Source: Streptomyces sp. JJ36
GTDB taxonomy: Bacteria; Actinomycetota; Actinomycetes; Streptomycetales; Streptomycetaceae
Length of the DNA stretch: 57,531 bases
Assembly: GCF_021696945.1 (NCBI RefSeq)
Contig: NZ_JACYHE010000034.1
Location: forward strand, 1 to 57,531
Direction of reading: 5' to 3'
Shown here one piece after another: positions 1 through 7,524 of the stretch. The position numbers were made by a program, and so were the translations under genes. Below the pieces are notes generated by a model. It saw only the letters and a program-made list of their open reading frames with translations. It was not told the origin of the DNA and did no database searches. Numbering within the stretch: position 1 is the first letter of the stretch; each line of letters begins with the position of its first letter.

Positions 1-55
1 CCTCTTCGAGGTCCTGCCCCAGCTCACCCAGGAAGTCCACACCCGCAAGGGCTGA
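1..55 (+). CDS. C-terminal end of an unidentified protein (partial)
   Basis: An open frame enters from the left edge, reads LFEVLPQLTQEVHTRKG and stops at TGA 53-55. A long perfect hairpin follows 16 nt later, which supports this being a genuine gene end. Seventeen residues are too few to assign a family, and I do not recognise the protein. Confidence 0.55.
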   Translation, partial: LFEVLPQLTQEVHTRKG

Positions 56-71
56 ACCGCCTCCCTCGCCC

Positions 72-120
72 CGGCACGGCCCGGGACCCGCACGCGCGGT
101 GCGGGTCCCGGGCCGTGCCG
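72..120 (+). terminator. Strong intrinsic terminator hairpin
   Basis: Positions 72-93 and 99-120 form a perfect 22-bp stem closed by a 5-nt loop (gcgcg). It lies just after the stop codon at 53-55 and before the next promoter. There is no U-tract, as is usual for Streptomyces terminators. Confidence 0.85.
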
Positions 121-150
121 CGTCCGGGGCCCGCGGCGCGGCCCTGACCC

Positions 151-180
151 TTGACCCTCTGCGCGCCGGGGCAGTAGCTT
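151..180 (+). promoter_or_regulatory. Promoter of the DUF6986 aldolase gene
   Basis: TTGACC (151-156) and TAGCTT (175-180) are separated by 18 bp, which closely matches the Streptomyces vegetative (HrdB-type) consensus. The predicted transcript start is near 187, giving a leader of about 60 nt with an AGAGGAG ribosome binding site before the start codon at 248. Confidence 0.6.
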
Positions 181-192
181 CCGCCAGGAAGT

Positions 193-207
193 TCAACGTT
201 TTGTTGA
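193..207. promoter_or_regulatory. Candidate operator TCAAC-N5-GTTGA
   Basis: TCAAC (193-197) and GTTGA (203-207) form a perfect 5-bp inverted repeat in an AT-rich island. It sits about 6-20 nt downstream of the predicted transcription start, where a repressor would block initiation. The regulator is unknown. Confidence 0.4.
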
Positions 208-247
208 TTCGAGCGCGGGTCGCGCACGGAGCAGAGGAGCGGGGCAG

Positions 248-1531
248 ATGAGCCAGGGCGCCACAGTGCCGACCACCTTCGCGGAGTCCGTACGGGAACG
301 GATCGGCGCGTCCCTCGCCGGCGTGGACGCCGAGCTCGCCCGCCGGTACCCCGGTGATCCGGGCACCCGCCAGCCGGTGCACACCGTCTACGTCCCCGGT
401 GACGTGGTGACGCCCGCCACCGTGCGCGAGTGGGGCGAGCAGGCGCTCGCCCTGCTCGACGAGCACGCCCCGGACGCCGGCGCCTTCGCCTCCGCCGTGG
501 GACTTCCGGAGGACCAGGCCGCGCAGGTGTACGAGCGGGTCCGCGCGAAGCTCGCGCGGGAGCCGGTGGAGGACCTGCGTATCGACTTCGAGGACGGGTA
601 CGGGCCACGCCCGGACGCCGAGGAGGACGCCGCGGCCGCCCGCGCCGCGCGCCTCGTGGCGGGCGCCCTGGGGAAGGACGCGGAGGGACCCGTGCCGCTG
701 CGCCTGGGCATCCGCATGAAGTGCCTGGAGGCGGACGTCCGGGACCGCGGCATCCGCACTCTCGACGTCTTCCTCACCGGCCTGCTGGAGGAGGCCGGCG
801 GGCTGCCCGGCGGGCTCGTCCTCACGCTGCCCAAGGTCACCTACGCGGAGCAGGTGACCGCGATGGCGCGGTTGTGTGACGCCTTCGAGCGGGCGCACGG
901 CCTGCCGGCGAGGCGGATCGGCTTCGAGATCCAGATCGAGACCACCCAGTCGATCCTGGGGGCCGACGGCCGCGCCACCGTCGCCCGGATGATCGACGCC
1001 GCCGGGGGACGGGCCACCGCGCTGCACTACGGCACCTTCGACTACAGCGCGGCGTGCGGGGTGAGCGCGGCCCACCAGGCCATGGACCATCCCGCCGCGG
1101 ACCACGCGAAGGCCGTGATGCAGGTGGCCGCGGCCGGCACGGGGGTCCGGCTCTCCGACGGGTCGACCAACGTGCTGCCGGTGGGGCCGCGGGAGCGGGT
1201 CCACGAGGCCTGGCGGCTGCACCACGGGCTGGTGCGCCGTTCCCTCGCGCGGGCGTACTACCAGGGGTGGGACATGCACCCGGGGCACCTGCCGACCCGC
1301 TACGCGGCCGTCTACGCCTTCTACCGGGAGGGCCTGGAACAGGTCGCCGGGCGGCTCGCCGCCTACGCGGCCCGCGCGGGCGGCGACGTGCTGGACGAGC
1401 CCGCCACCGCCCGGGCGCTCAGCGGCCATCTGCTGCGCGGCCTGGACTGCGGCGCGCTCGACGTCGCGGAGGTCGCCCGGCTCACCGGGATGACCCGGGC
1501 CGACCTGGACCGGCTGGCCGGGCGCGCCTGA
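248..1531 (+). CDS. DUF6986 / HpcH-HpaI aldolase-citrate lyase-like protein
   Basis: This is a 427-residue cytoplasmic protein starting at ATG 248 behind an AGAGGAG site. It resembles the DUF6986 group, a branch of the HpcH/HpaI aldolase and citrate-lyase-beta TIM barrels that act on oxo-acid CoA or oxo-acid substrates with a divalent metal. Visible elements are DLRIDFEDGYG (about residue 110), which is equivalent to the acidic metal and phosphate region, IGFEIQIETTQSI (about 225), the usual barrel strand with the catalytic-site Glu, and LHYGTFDYSAACG (about 260). Family context in other streptomycetes, as I recall it, links it to malate synthase or allantoin genes, but none is visible here. 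It has its own promoter and candidate operator. The substrate is unknown. Confidence 0.85.
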   Translation: MSQGATVPTTFAESVRERIGASLAGVDAELARRYPGDPGTRQPVHTVYVPGDVVTPATVREWGEQALALLDEHAPDAGAFASAVGLPEDQAAQVYERVRAKLAREPVEDLRIDFEDGYGPRPDAEEDAAAARAARLVAGALGKDAEGPVPLRLGIRMKCLEADVRDRGIRTLDVFLTGLLEEAGGLPGGLVLTLPKVTYAEQVTAMARLCDAFERAHGLPARRIGFEIQIETTQSILGADGRATVARMIDAAGGRATALHYGTFDYSAACGVSAAHQAMDHPAADHAKAVMQVAAAGTGVRLSDGSTNVLPVGPRERVHEAWRLHHGLVRRSLARAYYQGWDMHPGHLPTRYAAVYAFYREGLEQVAGRLAAYAARAGGDVLDEPATARALSGHLLRGLDCGALDVAEVARLTGMTRADLDRLAGRA

Positions 1532-1547
1532 TCCGGGTGGCCCGGTG

Positions 1548-1576
1548 GCCGCCGGGCGGAGGGGCCCGCCGGCGGC
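1548..1576. terminator. Bidirectional terminator hairpin between convergent genes
   Basis: GCCGCCGG (1548-1555) pairs with CCGGCGGC (1569-1576). The hairpin lies between the stop of the aldolase gene and the stop of the convergent LacI gene, so it can serve both transcripts. Confidence 0.5.
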
Positions 1577-1624
1577 ACGGGCGGGCGGGGCCGTCCGTAC
1601 GGCGAGGGTGCGACCCGGTGGGCC

Positions 1625-2710
1625 CTACCACGCGGCCGTGCGCACGTCCGGATCGCCCACGGGCGGCAGCTCTCCCGAGCCGCGGGGGATCAGCCGGGTC
1701 GGCAGCGCCACCCGGCGGGGCGCGTCGCCGGCGCCTTCCAGCCGCCGGAACAGCAGCTCGGCCGCCGTACGCCCGAGCTGGGCCGGGTCCTGGGCGACCA
1801 CTGAGACCGGCGGCGACAGCAGGTCCGCCAGCTCGAAGTCGTCGAAGCCCACCAGGGCCACCGGGTGCGCATGCCCGGCCAGCACCCGGACGGCCGTCAC
1901 GGTGACCCGGTTGTTACCCGTGAAGAGCGCCGTGACCGGGGCGTCGCCGGCGAGCATCCGGGTCGCGTCCGCCCGTACCCGGGCGGCGTCGGTGGAGCCG
2001 GGCGCCACCCAGCCGGGGAGGACCGGCAGCCCGGCCTCGGTCATGGCGGCCTCGTAGCCGCGCAGTCGCTCGGCGGCGGTCGGGATGTGCGCCTGGTCGC
2101 CGATGAAGCCGATTCTGCGGTGGCCGTGCGCGATCAGGTGCGCCACGCCCTCCCGGGCCCCCGCGAAGTTCTCCGAGAGCACCACGTCGGCGTCGAGGCG
2201 GCCCGGCGGCCGGTCCACGAAGACCGTGGCCATGCCGGCCGCGATCTCCGGTTCCAGATAGCGGTGGTCGTGGCCGGCCGGGACGATCACCAGCCCGTCC
2301 ACCCGGCGGGCGCAGAGCGCGAGCACCAGCTCGCGCTCCCGCTCCGGGTCCTCCGCGCTGGAGCCGTTGATCAGCAGGGCGCCGTGCGCCCGTGCCACCT
2401 CCTCCACGGCCCGGCTCAGCGGTGCGTAGAACGGGTCGGCCAGGTCCTCCAGGACGAGACCTATGCTCGCGGTGCGGCCCTTGCGGAGGATGCGGGCGCT
2501 GTCGTTCCGGCGGAAGCCCAGCGCGGTGATCGCCTCGTGCACCCGCTGCTCGGTCTCCGGGGAGACGCCCTGCTCGCCGTTGACCACCCTGGAGACGGTT
2601 TTCAGCCCGACGCCGGCCCGGGCCGCCACGTCCTTCATGGTGGGCCGGGAGCCGTAGCGGGCACCGTCCGGGCGGTGCCCGCGTGCCGTGGTGCGTCCGG
2701 AGTCGGGCAC
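1625..2710 (-). CDS. LacI family transcriptional regulator
   Basis: This is a 361-residue DNA-binding repressor. The LacI helix-turn-helix lies at residues about 25-45 (TMKDVAARAGVGLKTVSRVV), preceded by a 24-residue basic N-terminal extension. A periplasmic-binding-protein-like effector domain fills the rest, including LVLEDLADPFY and the FDDFELADLL region. GTG at 2710 is chosen because an AGAAGGA site lies 8-9 nt upstream. ATG at 2638 (MKDVAAR) would be the classical LacI start but has a weaker site. The gene is divergent from a ROK sugar kinase, and a perfect palindrome of LacI-operator type lies in the shared region. It probably represses itself and the kinase in response to a sugar. Confidence 0.9.
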   Translation of the reverse strand: MPDSGRTTARGHRPDGARYGSRPTMKDVAARAGVGLKTVSRVVNGEQGVSPETEQRVHEAITALGFRRNDSARILRKGRTASIGLVLEDLADPFYAPLSRAVEEVARAHGALLINGSSAEDPERERELVLALCARRVDGLVIVPAGHDHRYLEPEIAAGMATVFVDRPPGRLDADVVLSENFAGAREGVAHLIAHGHRRIGFIGDQAHIPTAAERLRGYEAAMTEAGLPVLPGWVAPGSTDAARVRADATRMLAGDAPVTALFTGNNRVTVTAVRVLAGHAHPVALVGFDDFELADLLSPPVSVVAQDPAQLGRTAAELLFRRLEGAGDAPRRVALPTRLIPRGSGELPPVGDPDVRTAAW

Positions 2711-2809
2711 GGTGTCCTGTCCTTCTCTGCGTTCGCGGGCGCATCACCGCGCGGTACCAGGGGCACGAGCAGCATAGTCGGCCCCGGGCGAGGCCCGGAA
2801 CGGTTGCTG

Positions 2810-2821
2810 GACAACGTTGTC
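2810..2821. promoter_or_regulatory. LacI-type operator palindrome
   Basis: GACAACGTTGTC is a perfect 12-bp palindrome with the central ACGT and CAACGTTG core typical of actinobacterial LacI-family operators. It lies between the divergent LacI gene and ROK kinase and is the obvious binding site for that LacI protein. Confidence 0.7.
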
Positions 2822-2894
2822 AGAATCCTGTGAGACTTGCCCGGACCGTGCCCGTTCCGGTCCCGAGGACCGTCACCCTGGAGAGCGCCCGCGC

Positions 2895-3848
2895 ATGCAG
2901 AACGACCTCGTCGCCGCCCTGGACATCGGCGGCACCAAGATCGCGGGCGCCCTGGTCGACGGGCGGGGCAGCCTGTTCCACCGCGCCCGGCGCCCCACGC
3001 CGGCCCGGGAACACGGCGACCGTGTGATGGCCGCGGTGCTCGAGGTGGTGGACGAGCTGCGGGCGGCACCGGCCTGGGAGAGGGTGCGCGCGGTCGGCAT
3101 CGGCAGCGCCGGCCCGGTGGACGCCCGGGCGGGCACCGTCAGCCCGGTCAACATCCCCGGCTGGCGGGACCACCCCCTGGTCGAGGGCGTGCGGCGGCGG
3201 ACCGGCTCCCTCCCCGTGACGCTGATCGGCGACGGGGTCGCCGTCGCCGCCGCCGAGCACTGGATGGGGGCCGCGCGCGGCCGTGACGGTGCGCTGTGCA
3301 TGGTCGTCTCCACCGGCGTCGGCGGCGGACTGGTGCTCGACGGACGGCTGTACCCGGGACCGACCGGCAACGCGGGGCACCTCGGCCACATCAGTGTCGA
3401 CCTGGACGGCGCCCCGTGCCCGTGCGGCGGCCGCGGCTGTGTGGAGGGCCTCGCCAGCGGCCCGAGCATCGTCCGCCGTGCCCTGGCGGCCGGCTGGCGC
3501 CCCGCGTCCGGCACCGAGGCCGACGCCGCCGCGGTCGCCGCCGCCGCCCGGGAGGGCGATCCCGTGGCGCTCGCCTCCTTCGAGCGCGCCGCCCGGGCGC
3601 TCGCCGCCGCCGTCGCCGCCACGGCCGGGCTGGTGGAGATCGAGACCGCGGTGATCGGCGGCGGGGTGGCCCGGGCCGGTGAGGTGCTGTTCGGGCCGCT
3701 GCGCCGGGCCCTGGGCGAGTTCGCCACGCTGTCCTTCGTCCGCGGGGTGACCGTCGAACCGGCACGGACCGGCACGGACGCGGGGCTCATCGGCGCGGCG
3801 GCGGCCTGCCGGGAGCGGGTCCGTACCGAGCCGGAACCCGCCGCCTGA
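2895..3848 (+). CDS. ROK family sugar kinase
   Basis: This 317-residue cytoplasmic kinase phosphorylates a hexose or amino sugar with ATP. The N-terminal phosphate-binding loop DIGGTKI lies at residues 9-15. The ROK zinc motif CPCGGRGCVE lies at about 175-184 and GNAGHLGHI at about 158-166. In this last motif the usual glutamate of GEIGH is His, a variant seen in some actinobacterial ROK proteins that may change sugar specificity. The start is ATG 2895, which has GGAG 9 nt upstream; the frame extends further upstream but without a ribosome site. There is no N-terminal HTH, so it is an enzyme rather than a ROK repressor. It is divergent from its likely LacI regulator. No sugar transporter is adjacent, so the substrate is not evident. 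Confidence 0.85.
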   Translation: MQNDLVAALDIGGTKIAGALVDGRGSLFHRARRPTPAREHGDRVMAAVLEVVDELRAAPAWERVRAVGIGSAGPVDARAGTVSPVNIPGWRDHPLVEGVRRRTGSLPVTLIGDGVAVAAAEHWMGAARGRDGALCMVVSTGVGGGLVLDGRLYPGPTGNAGHLGHISVDLDGAPCPCGGRGCVEGLASGPSIVRRALAAGWRPASGTEADAAAVAAAAREGDPVALASFERAARALAAAVAATAGLVEIETAVIGGGVARAGEVLFGPLRRALGEFATLSFVRGVTVEPARTGTDAGLIGAAAACRERVRTEPEPAA

Positions 3849-3888
3849 CCCTCGTGTCTGCCTCCCGCCGCCGCCGTGGTGCCCCCGC

Positions 3889-3906
3889 CGCCCACTCCGG
3901 TGGGCG
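3889..3906 (+). terminator. Hairpin after the ROK kinase
   Basis: CGCCCAC (3889-3895) pairs with GTGGGCG (3900-3906) across a TCCG tetraloop, 41 nt after the kinase stop codon. The rest of the 3849-4018 gap is GC-rich and holds nothing else I can identify. Confidence 0.45.
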
Positions 3907-4018
3907 CGGGCGCCACGGGGCGCCCGCCCCGGCGCGTACGCGCGGGCGGCTCCCCGGCGCGTTTCCGGGACCGGGTGGAGCGGGCAACTGAAACGGGGGG
4001 CGACGATGAGGGGGAAGC

Positions 4019-5041
4019 GTGATCGTCTGGTTGAACGGCGCCTTCGGCGCAGGCAAGACCACTGCGGCGTACGAACTGCTGGACCTGCTCCCCGGGAGCA
4101 CGCTCTACGACCCGGAGCTGCTCGGCGCGGGCCTGCGCGGCATGCTGCCCAAGGAGCGCACGGCCCAGCTCGACGACGTCCAGGAGCTGCCCTCCTGGCG
4201 ACGGCTGGCCGCGGACGCCGCGGCCGCGCTGCTCACCGAGGTCCCCGGCCCGCTGGTCACGCCGATGACCCTGCTCCGCCAGGAATACCGGGACGAGATA
4301 TTCGGGGCGCTCGCCGCCCGCCGCATACCCGTACTGCACGTTCTGCTGCACACCGCGGAACCGGTCCTCCGTGACCGGATAGCCCAGCGGGCCGCCGCGG
4401 ACGCCGGCGCCGACCGTTCCTGGCGCCTGTCCCGGCTGCCCGACTACGCGGCCGCGCTGCCCTGGATCACCGCGGACGCGCACACCGTGGACACCACCGG
4501 GCTGACACCGCGGCAGACCGCCGAACGGATCCGGGACGCCGTGCACGGCGGCGCGGGCGCCTGCCCCATCGTGCAGACCCCGGAGCCGTCCGCGGAGACC
4601 CTGGCCGCCGGCGTGCTGCTCTTCGACGAGGACGACCGGGTGCTGCTGGTGGACCCGACCTACAAGGCCGGATGGGAGTTCCCCGGCGGAGTGGTGGAGC
4701 CCGGCGAACCGCCCGCCCGTGCCGGGATGCGCGAGGTCGCCGAGGAGCTGGGCATCGAACTCGCCACCGCCCCCCGGCTGCTGCTGGTCGACTGGGAACC
4801 CCCGGGCGACCGCGGCTTCGGCGGCCTCCGCCTCCTCTTCGACGGCGGGCGGCTGGAGGCCGCCCGTGCGGCGGAACTGCTGCTCCCCGCCGAGGAGCTG
4901 CGCGACTGGCGCTTCGCCTCCGAGGCGGAGGCCGCCGGGCTGCTCCCGCCGGTGCGCCACCGCCGCCTCAGGTGGGCGCTGCGAGCCCGGGAGCTGGGGA
5001 CCACGCTCAATCTGGAGTCGGGCGTCCCGGTGGGCCGCTGA
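4019..5041 (+). CDS. TmrB-like ATP-binding protein fused to a Nudix hydrolase
   Basis: This 340-residue protein has two domains. Residues 1-180 resemble TmrB (tunicamycin resistance) and small-molecule kinases: it starts directly with the P-loop WLNGAFGAGKTT (4-15) and ends with a VDTTGLTPRQTAERI strand as in nucleotide-kinase-like folds. Residues about 195-325 are a Nudix domain whose box GVVEPGEPPARAGMREVAEE fits the GX5EX7REUXEEXGU signature exactly. GTG 4019 is chosen because GAGGGGGAAG sits just upstream and the P-loop must be near the N-terminus. The fusion suggests coupled phosphorylation and hydrolysis of a nucleotide-linked molecule, or clearance of a toxic nucleotide. It is flanked by hairpins on both sides and is probably monocistronic. 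Confidence 0.8.
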   Translation: MIVWLNGAFGAGKTTAAYELLDLLPGSTLYDPELLGAGLRGMLPKERTAQLDDVQELPSWRRLAADAAAALLTEVPGPLVTPMTLLRQEYRDEIFGALAARRIPVLHVLLHTAEPVLRDRIAQRAAADAGADRSWRLSRLPDYAAALPWITADAHTVDTTGLTPRQTAERIRDAVHGGAGACPIVQTPEPSAETLAAGVLLFDEDDRVLLVDPTYKAGWEFPGGVVEPGEPPARAGMREVAEELGIELATAPRLLLVDWEPPGDRGFGGLRLLFDGGRLEAARAAELLLPAEELRDWRFASEAEAAGLLPPVRHRRLRWALRARELGTTLNLESGVPVGR

Positions 5042-5087
5042 GCGGTCGCCCCCGGGGCGGAGGCCGCGCGAGGCCCGTGGCACGCGT

Positions 5088-5113
5088 GCCGCCACGCGCC
5101 GGCGCGTGGCGGC
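5088..5113 (+). terminator. 26-bp perfect palindrome, probable terminator
   Basis: Positions 5088-5113 form a perfect palindrome of two 13-nt arms and lie 47 nt after the stop of the TmrB-Nudix gene. The stem is extremely stable and the gene is followed by a separate transcription unit. Confidence 0.65.
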
Positions 5114-5230
5114 CCGTACGCTGAGCGGACGCACCCGGATCGCGACTCCCGCGGGCCCGGCCTAGCGTGACGGTGGCCGCCCCTCCCCGTCGCGGGGAGG
5201 GATCCGCCGGACACCGCGAGGAGGGCGCCC

Positions 5231-5947
5231 ATGCACCACGGCTCCCGCCCGCACGGCCCGGGCAGCCCCGGCGGCCGGTTCGCGGTGGGGCTGATCGCCT
5301 TCGCCTTCGTGTTCGGGCTGGCCCTGATACGCGCCGGCACCGAGGAGGGCCCCGGACCGCCGGTCCCGGACGCGGCCGCCGCCCGCACCGCGGAGGACCG
5401 CACGGCCGGCGGGCGGGAGCCCGCGGGACGGCGCAGCGGACCCCCGGACGGGCGCCGGGACGCGGCCCCGGCACCCGACGCCGAGCCGCTGCCCGCGGCC
5501 CGGCCGCAGCGGGTGCGCATCCCCGCGATCGGGGTGGACGCCCCCGTCACCCCGGTGGGCCTCGACGACCGGGGGTGGCTGGAGGTGCCGCCCGCGGACC
5601 GCGCGAACCTCGCCGGCTGGTACCGGGGCGCGGCGCCTCCCGGCGCCCGCGGCACCGCCGTGCTGGTCGGGCACGTCGACAACGACCGCGGGCCCGCCGT
5701 CTTCTACGAGCTCGGGGCCCTGCGCAAGGGCCGTACCGTCGAGGTCGTCCGGGCGGACGGGCGCACCGCGGTCTTCACCGTCTACGGCGTCGAGCTGCAC
5801 CCCAAGGACCGCTTCCCCACGGCGCACGTGTACCGGGACACCCGCCGGGCCGAGCTGCGGGTGATCACCTGCGGCGGCCGCTACACCGCGGAGGGCGGCT
5901 ACGGCGCCAACGTGGTCGCCTTCGCCCGGCTCACCGCGGTGCGCTGA
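5231..5947 (+). CDS. Class F sortase
   Basis: This 238-residue membrane-anchored cysteine transpeptidase cleaves sorting motifs or links surface proteins. It has one N-terminal membrane segment (about residues 17-34, FAVGLIAFAFVFGLALI), then a Pro/Ala/Gly-rich linker to about residue 90. The sortase domain follows with the catalytic His in LVGHVDN (His148) and Cys in ITCGG (Cys214), and an Arg in GGRY two residues beyond the Cys. The ATG at 5231 is preceded by GAGGAGG. A TAGCGT hexamer at 5163-5168 may be its -10 box. Class F is the actinobacterial single-copy type. No protein with a C-terminal sorting signal is encoded in this window, so substrates are elsewhere. Confidence 0.9.
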   Translation: MHHGSRPHGPGSPGGRFAVGLIAFAFVFGLALIRAGTEEGPGPPVPDAAAARTAEDRTAGGREPAGRRSGPPDGRRDAAPAPDAEPLPAARPQRVRIPAIGVDAPVTPVGLDDRGWLEVPPADRANLAGWYRGAAPPGARGTAVLVGHVDNDRGPAVFYELGALRKGRTVEVVRADGRTAVFTVYGVELHPKDRFPTAHVYRDTRRAELRVITCGGRYTAEGGYGANVVAFARLTAVR

Positions 5948-5972
5948 CCGGCTCCGGTCACGGCCGTACAGG

Positions 5973-6007
5973 GGCGGGCCGCCCGTGCCCCGGACCGGCG
6001 GCCCGCC
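5973..6007. terminator. Bidirectional terminator between sortase and M20 peptidase
   Basis: GGCGGGCCGCC (5973-5983) and GGCGGCCCGCC (5997-6007) form a perfect 11-bp stem with a 13-nt loop. The hairpin sits exactly between the two convergent genes and abuts the M20 stop codon. Confidence 0.75.
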
Positions 6008-7372
6008 TCAGCCCTCCGCGGCCGTCGCGAACCGGCGGAGGAAGAGCGCCTCGGTCAGCGCCAGCGACTCCAGTTCGCGCGGGGAGACGCTCTCGTTCAC
6101 GGCGTGGATCTGCGCCTCCGGCTCGCTCAGCCCGATGAGCAGGATCTCGGCTTCCGGATAGAGCGAGGCCAGGGTGTTGCACAGCGGGATCGAGCCGCCC
6201 TGCCCGGCGACCGCCATGCCGGCGCCGTCGTACGCCTCCCGCATCGCCTCGGCCATCGCCGCGTACGCCGGGCTGCCGGTGTCGGCCCGGAAGGGCTGGC
6301 CCTGGCCCACCTGCTCGAGGTCGAGGCGGGCGCCCCACGGCACCCGGGACTCCAGGTGAGCCCGGAGCAGCCCGGTGGCCTCGGCGGCGTCCGTGCCCGG
6401 CGGTACCCGCAGGCTGATCAGCGCCCGGGCGCTCGCCTGCACGGACGCCGTGGCTCCCACCACCGGCGGGCAGTCGATGCCCAGCACCGTCACCGCGGGG
6501 CGCGCCCAGATGCGGTCCGAGACCGTGCCGGAGCCGATGAGCCGTACGCCGTCGAGCACCCCGGCGTCCCGGCGGAAGTCCTCCTCCGGGTACTGCAGAC
6601 CCTCCCAGGAGGCGTCCGGCTCCAGCCCGTCGATCACCGTCGAGCCGTCCTCCGCGCGCAGCGAGTCGAGCAGCCGGATGAGCGCCGCCAGCGCGTCCGG
6701 TGCGGCGCCGCCGAACTGGCCCGAGTGCAGGTTGCCCGCCAGCGTCTCCACCCGCACCCGCAGCAGCGTCATCCCGCGCAGAGTGGCGGTCACGGTCGGC
6801 AGCCCGGCCCGGAAGTTTCCCGCGTCGCCGATCACCACCGCGTCGGCCGCGAGGAGGTCCGGGTGCGCCTCGGCGTACCGCTCCAGCCCGCCGGTGCCCT
6901 GCTCCTCGGAACCCTCCGCGATCACCTTCACGCCGACCGGCACGCCGCCGTTCTCCTTCAGCGCGCGCAGCGCCAGCAGGTGCATCACCAGGCCGCCCTT
7001 GCAGTCGGCGGTGCCGCGCCCGTACCAGCGGCCGTCGCGCTCGGTGAGCTCGAACGGCGGTGAGAGCCAGGCGTCCTCGTTCAGCGGCGGCTGCACGTCG
7101 TAGTGGGCGTAGAGCAGCACCGTCGGCGCGCCCTCCGGGCCGGGCAGGTGACCGTAGACGGACTGGGTGCCGTCCGGGGTGTCGAGCACCGCCACGTCGG
7201 CGAAGCCCTCCGCGCGGAGTGCGCGGGCCACCCAGCCGGCCGCCGCCTCGCACTCGCTGCGCGGGAACTGCGCGGGGTCCGCCACGGACCGGAAGGCCAC
7301 CAGCTCGGCCAGCTCCTCCCGGGCCCGCGGCATCAGCCCGGCGATGGTGGCGGCGAGGGGGCTCTGCGGCAT
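6008..7372 (-). CDS. M20/M28-type dipeptidase (metallopeptidase)
   Basis: This 454-residue cytoplasmic zinc peptidase belongs to the M20 (ArgE/DapE/CPG2) family. Metal-binding His is in LYAHYDVQP (about residue 89) and the bridging Asp is in GRGTADCKGG (about 120). The catalytic Glu pair is in EGSEEQGTGG (about 151-160), and a dimerisation domain occupies roughly residues 200-320. The ATG at 7372 is preceded by AAGGAG at 7381-7386. An upstream in-frame extension exists but has no ribosome site. Members of this subgroup hydrolyse small peptides or acylated amino acids, and the substrate cannot be predicted. The gene is divergent from a flavoprotein gene across about 150 nt. Confidence 0.88.
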   Translation of the reverse strand: MPQSPLAATIAGLMPRAREELAELVAFRSVADPAQFPRSECEAAAGWVARALRAEGFADVAVLDTPDGTQSVYGHLPGPEGAPTVLLYAHYDVQPPLNEDAWLSPPFELTERDGRWYGRGTADCKGGLVMHLLALRALKENGGVPVGVKVIAEGSEEQGTGGLERYAEAHPDLLAADAVVIGDAGNFRAGLPTVTATLRGMTLLRVRVETLAGNLHSGQFGGAAPDALAALIRLLDSLRAEDGSTVIDGLEPDASWEGLQYPEEDFRRDAGVLDGVRLIGSGTVSDRIWARPAVTVLGIDCPPVVGATASVQASARALISLRVPPGTDAAEATGLLRAHLESRVPWGARLDLEQVGQGQPFRADTGSPAYAAMAEAMREAYDGAGMAVAGQGGSIPLCNTLASLYPEAEILLIGLSEPEAQIHAVNESVSPRELESLALTEALFLRRFATAAEG

Positions 7373-7524
7373 GGGAACGCTCCTTGTGGGCGCGGTGTCG
7401 GGGAGGGCGCACGGGGTGGGTACGCCCGGGTCGCGGCCGATCCTCCCACAGCGCCCCCTCGGGCCAGGGCCGTAGGATGCCGTCGCGGACGTCAAGCCAG
7501 CGACGAGCGGAGCGGAAACACATC

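Noticed and set aside
2873..5134. Long minus-strand open frame opposite the ROK kinase and TmrB-Nudix genes
   Set aside because: It is an opposite-strand shadow caused by very high GC content. Its translation is low-complexity Arg/Pro/Ala without domains, while the plus-strand frames show clear motifs.
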